A stretch of 64,000 nucleotides of DNA, from contig CAVSMF010000001.1 in assembly GCA_963728975.1 (NCBI GenBank), positions 1,860,001 to 1,924,000 on the forward strand. The letters run 5' to 3'. Of the stretch, positions 62,856 to 64,000 are shown piece by piece (position 1 is the stretch's first letter; each line of letters opens with the position of its first letter). The stretch comes from DATFCK01 sp963728975 (lineage in GTDB: Bacteria; Verrucomicrobiota; Verrucomicrobiia; Chthoniobacterales; UBA10450). A program made the position numbers and the translations under genes. The notes beneath the pieces were generated by a model, which worked only from the letters and a program-made list of their open reading frames with translations, was not told the DNA's origin and did not search any database.

Positions 62856-63239
62856 AGTCCTCACTTTTGACACTGCCGAAAAGAAAAATGGAAACGCAGG
62901 GAGAAAGTGGGGTCGGATCTGTAGGGCCGGTTGCCCAAATGCGTGGCAGTACTTGCAGGCGTGATTAGACCCTTTGTCATTCCGAGCAAAGCCGAGGAAT
63001 CTTTCATTTTAATAACCACTAGCAGCAAAAGATGTCTCGACTCCGCTCGACATGACACAAAGAGCGTTTGGGCAACAAGCCCTGTATTTTTTGACATTTG
63101 ATTTGTAAAAGGCCGGCCGCGCTGATCCGAAGATGGAGCGGCCTTTTCTATCAGCATCATTGCCAATCCGCAGTCCGAACTCTAAACTCCGCAATCCCCA
63201 TGTCCCCGTAGTTCAACGGATAGAACAAGGGTTTCCTAA
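62856..63239 (+). repeat. 384-bp direct repeat, copy 2 (enters the intact tRNA)
   Basis: Matches 61073-61456 with a constant offset of 1,783 and only scattered substitutions. It runs into the first 38 nt of the complete tRNA-Arg gene. The uninterrupted left flank (GGTCGGGGTCAGTCC) shows what the IS3 element disrupted in copy 1. Confidence 0.92.
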
Positions 63240-63273
63240 ACCTTAAATGTGGGTTCGATTCCCGCCGGGGACG
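63202..63273 (+). tRNA. tRNA-Arg (anticodon CCT)
   Basis: A complete cloverleaf: acceptor GTCCCCG/CGGGGAC, D arm GTTC/GAAC, anticodon stem AGGGT/ACCTT with loop TTCCTAA (anticodon CCT at positions 34-36, reading AGG), T arm GTGGG-TTCGATT-CCCGC, discriminator G. CCA is not encoded. The anticodon stem has one G-U pair. It is followed by tandem repeats, each ending in its own 3' end. Confidence 0.93.
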
Positions 63274-64000
63274 TTGTTAGACATGCCCTTGGAATGGACA
63301 ACCTAAGGTAGCTCCATGTTCTGGTTCGATTGATTCGTTCGCTCCCGCTCACTCACCCGCTACCCTCGCGGGCTTGACCGTCTATGTCGCTCGCTCCCGC
63401 GGCTCCATTCCCGCCGGGGACGTTGTTAGACATGCCCTTGGAATGGACAACCTAAGGTAGCTCCATGTTCTGGTTCGATTGATTCGTTCGCTCCCGCTTA
63501 CTCACCCGCTACCCTCGCGGGCTTGACCGTCTATGTCGCTCGCTCCCGCGGCTCCATTCCCGCCGGGGACGTTGTTAGACATGCCCTTGGAATGGACAAC
63601 CTAAGGTAGCTCCATGTTCTGGTTCGATTGATTCGTTCGCTCCCGCTTACTCACCCGCTACCCTCGCGGGCTTGACCGTCTATGTCGCTCGCTCCCGCGG
63701 CTCCATTCCCGCCGGGGACGTTGTTAGACATGCCCTTGGAATGGACAACCTAAGGTAGCTCCATGTTCTGGTTCGATTGATTCGCTTTCTCCCGAAAGCT
63801 CACCTGCTACCCTCGCAGGCTGGACCGTCTATGTCGCTCGCTACCCAGCGGCTCCATTCCCGCCGGGGACGCTCTGTGTGATCAACCGGGTATTAGACTC
63901 TCAAGGTAGCTAGCGTAATCGCTACTTCCGTTGATTCACTCGCTCCCGCTCACTCACCCGCTACCCTCACGGGCTGGACCGTCTACGTCGCTCGCTTCCC
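63274..64000 (+). repeat. Tandem 149-bp repeats, each ending in the tRNA-Arg 3' terminus
   Basis: Units 63274-63422, 63423-63571 and 63572-63720 (149 bp each), 63721-63871 (151 bp, diverged) and a more diverged fifth that runs off the window. Each complete unit ends in ATTCCCGCCGGGGAC, the last bases of the tRNA. An internal hairpin CCCGC-TACCCTC-GCGGG in units 1-3 becomes CCTGC-TACCCTC-GCAGG in unit 4, a compensatory change. No open frame looks real. The structure resembles the repeats after E. coli tyrT. Confidence 0.9.

Noticed and set aside
63274..64000. CRISPR array
   Set aside because: The units are 149-bp direct repeats without short repeat/spacer alternation and each carries a tRNA 3' end.

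Overview
This 64 kb window looks like chromosomal DNA of a verrucomicrobium, most likely a soil-type Chthoniobacterales/'Spartobacteria' lineage. That placement is an inference. It rests on a VP-x-x-G CTERM sorting tail, an ECF-sigma/serine-threonine-kinase pair, DUF5069, a RAYT-type transposase and dense short palindromic repeats, together with Gram-negative outer-membrane genes and a heptose epimerase. Housekeeping genes (recA, alaS, gltX, aroE, proC, nadA, tilS, tsaD, rmuC, partial ribD) lie among signalling, envelope and transport genes.

Layout. 0-3 kb: end of ribD, two tandem Hsp20 genes, recA. 3-16.3 kb: a signalling block with two long paralogous SAM/adenylate-cyclase/AAA/TPR regulators, an ECF sigma factor next to a Ser/Thr kinase, and two paralogous outer-membrane proteins, the second with an in-frame UGA at a position that is Cys in the first. 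16.5-20 kb: an alaS whose single open frame contains a whole REP-associated transposase with its palindromic ends, plus a separate REP-like coding insertion. 20-32 kb: beta-propeller remnant, 159-bp tandem repeats, DUF3667 protein, APC permease, S9 peptidase, DUF5069, OsmC, FAD oxidoreductase, deoxyhypusine-synthase-like enzyme and hldD. 32-41 kb: cobalamin riboswitch with a broken BtuB-like receptor, rmuC, DUF885, S41 protease, tsaD. 41-49 kb: envelope genes, CHASE2 protein, nadA/proC, aroE, gltX, tilS. 49-57 kb: TetR-controlled RND efflux operon, hybrid histidine kinase, CTERM-tailed peptide.

57-64 kb is an accessory region built at a tRNA-Arg(CCT) gene (63202-63273). Three 5' fragments of that tRNA lie upstream as direct repeats, two of them ending in the anticodon loop. 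They separate a decayed DUF262 gene with a HEPN-like neighbour, an IS3-family element with a visible target duplication, and a 1,783-bp module carrying two unrecognised genes. Directly downstream of the tRNA are tandem 149-bp units, each ending in the last 16 nt of the tRNA; one hairpin in them shows a compensatory change. The layout resembles E. coli tyrT/rtT.

Many otherwise good genes carry single-base frame breaks (gltX, S41 protease, RND pump, permease, TonB receptor, IS orfB). Because gltX should be essential, at least some of these are probably assembly indels, so individual 'pseudogene' labels should be read with that in mind.
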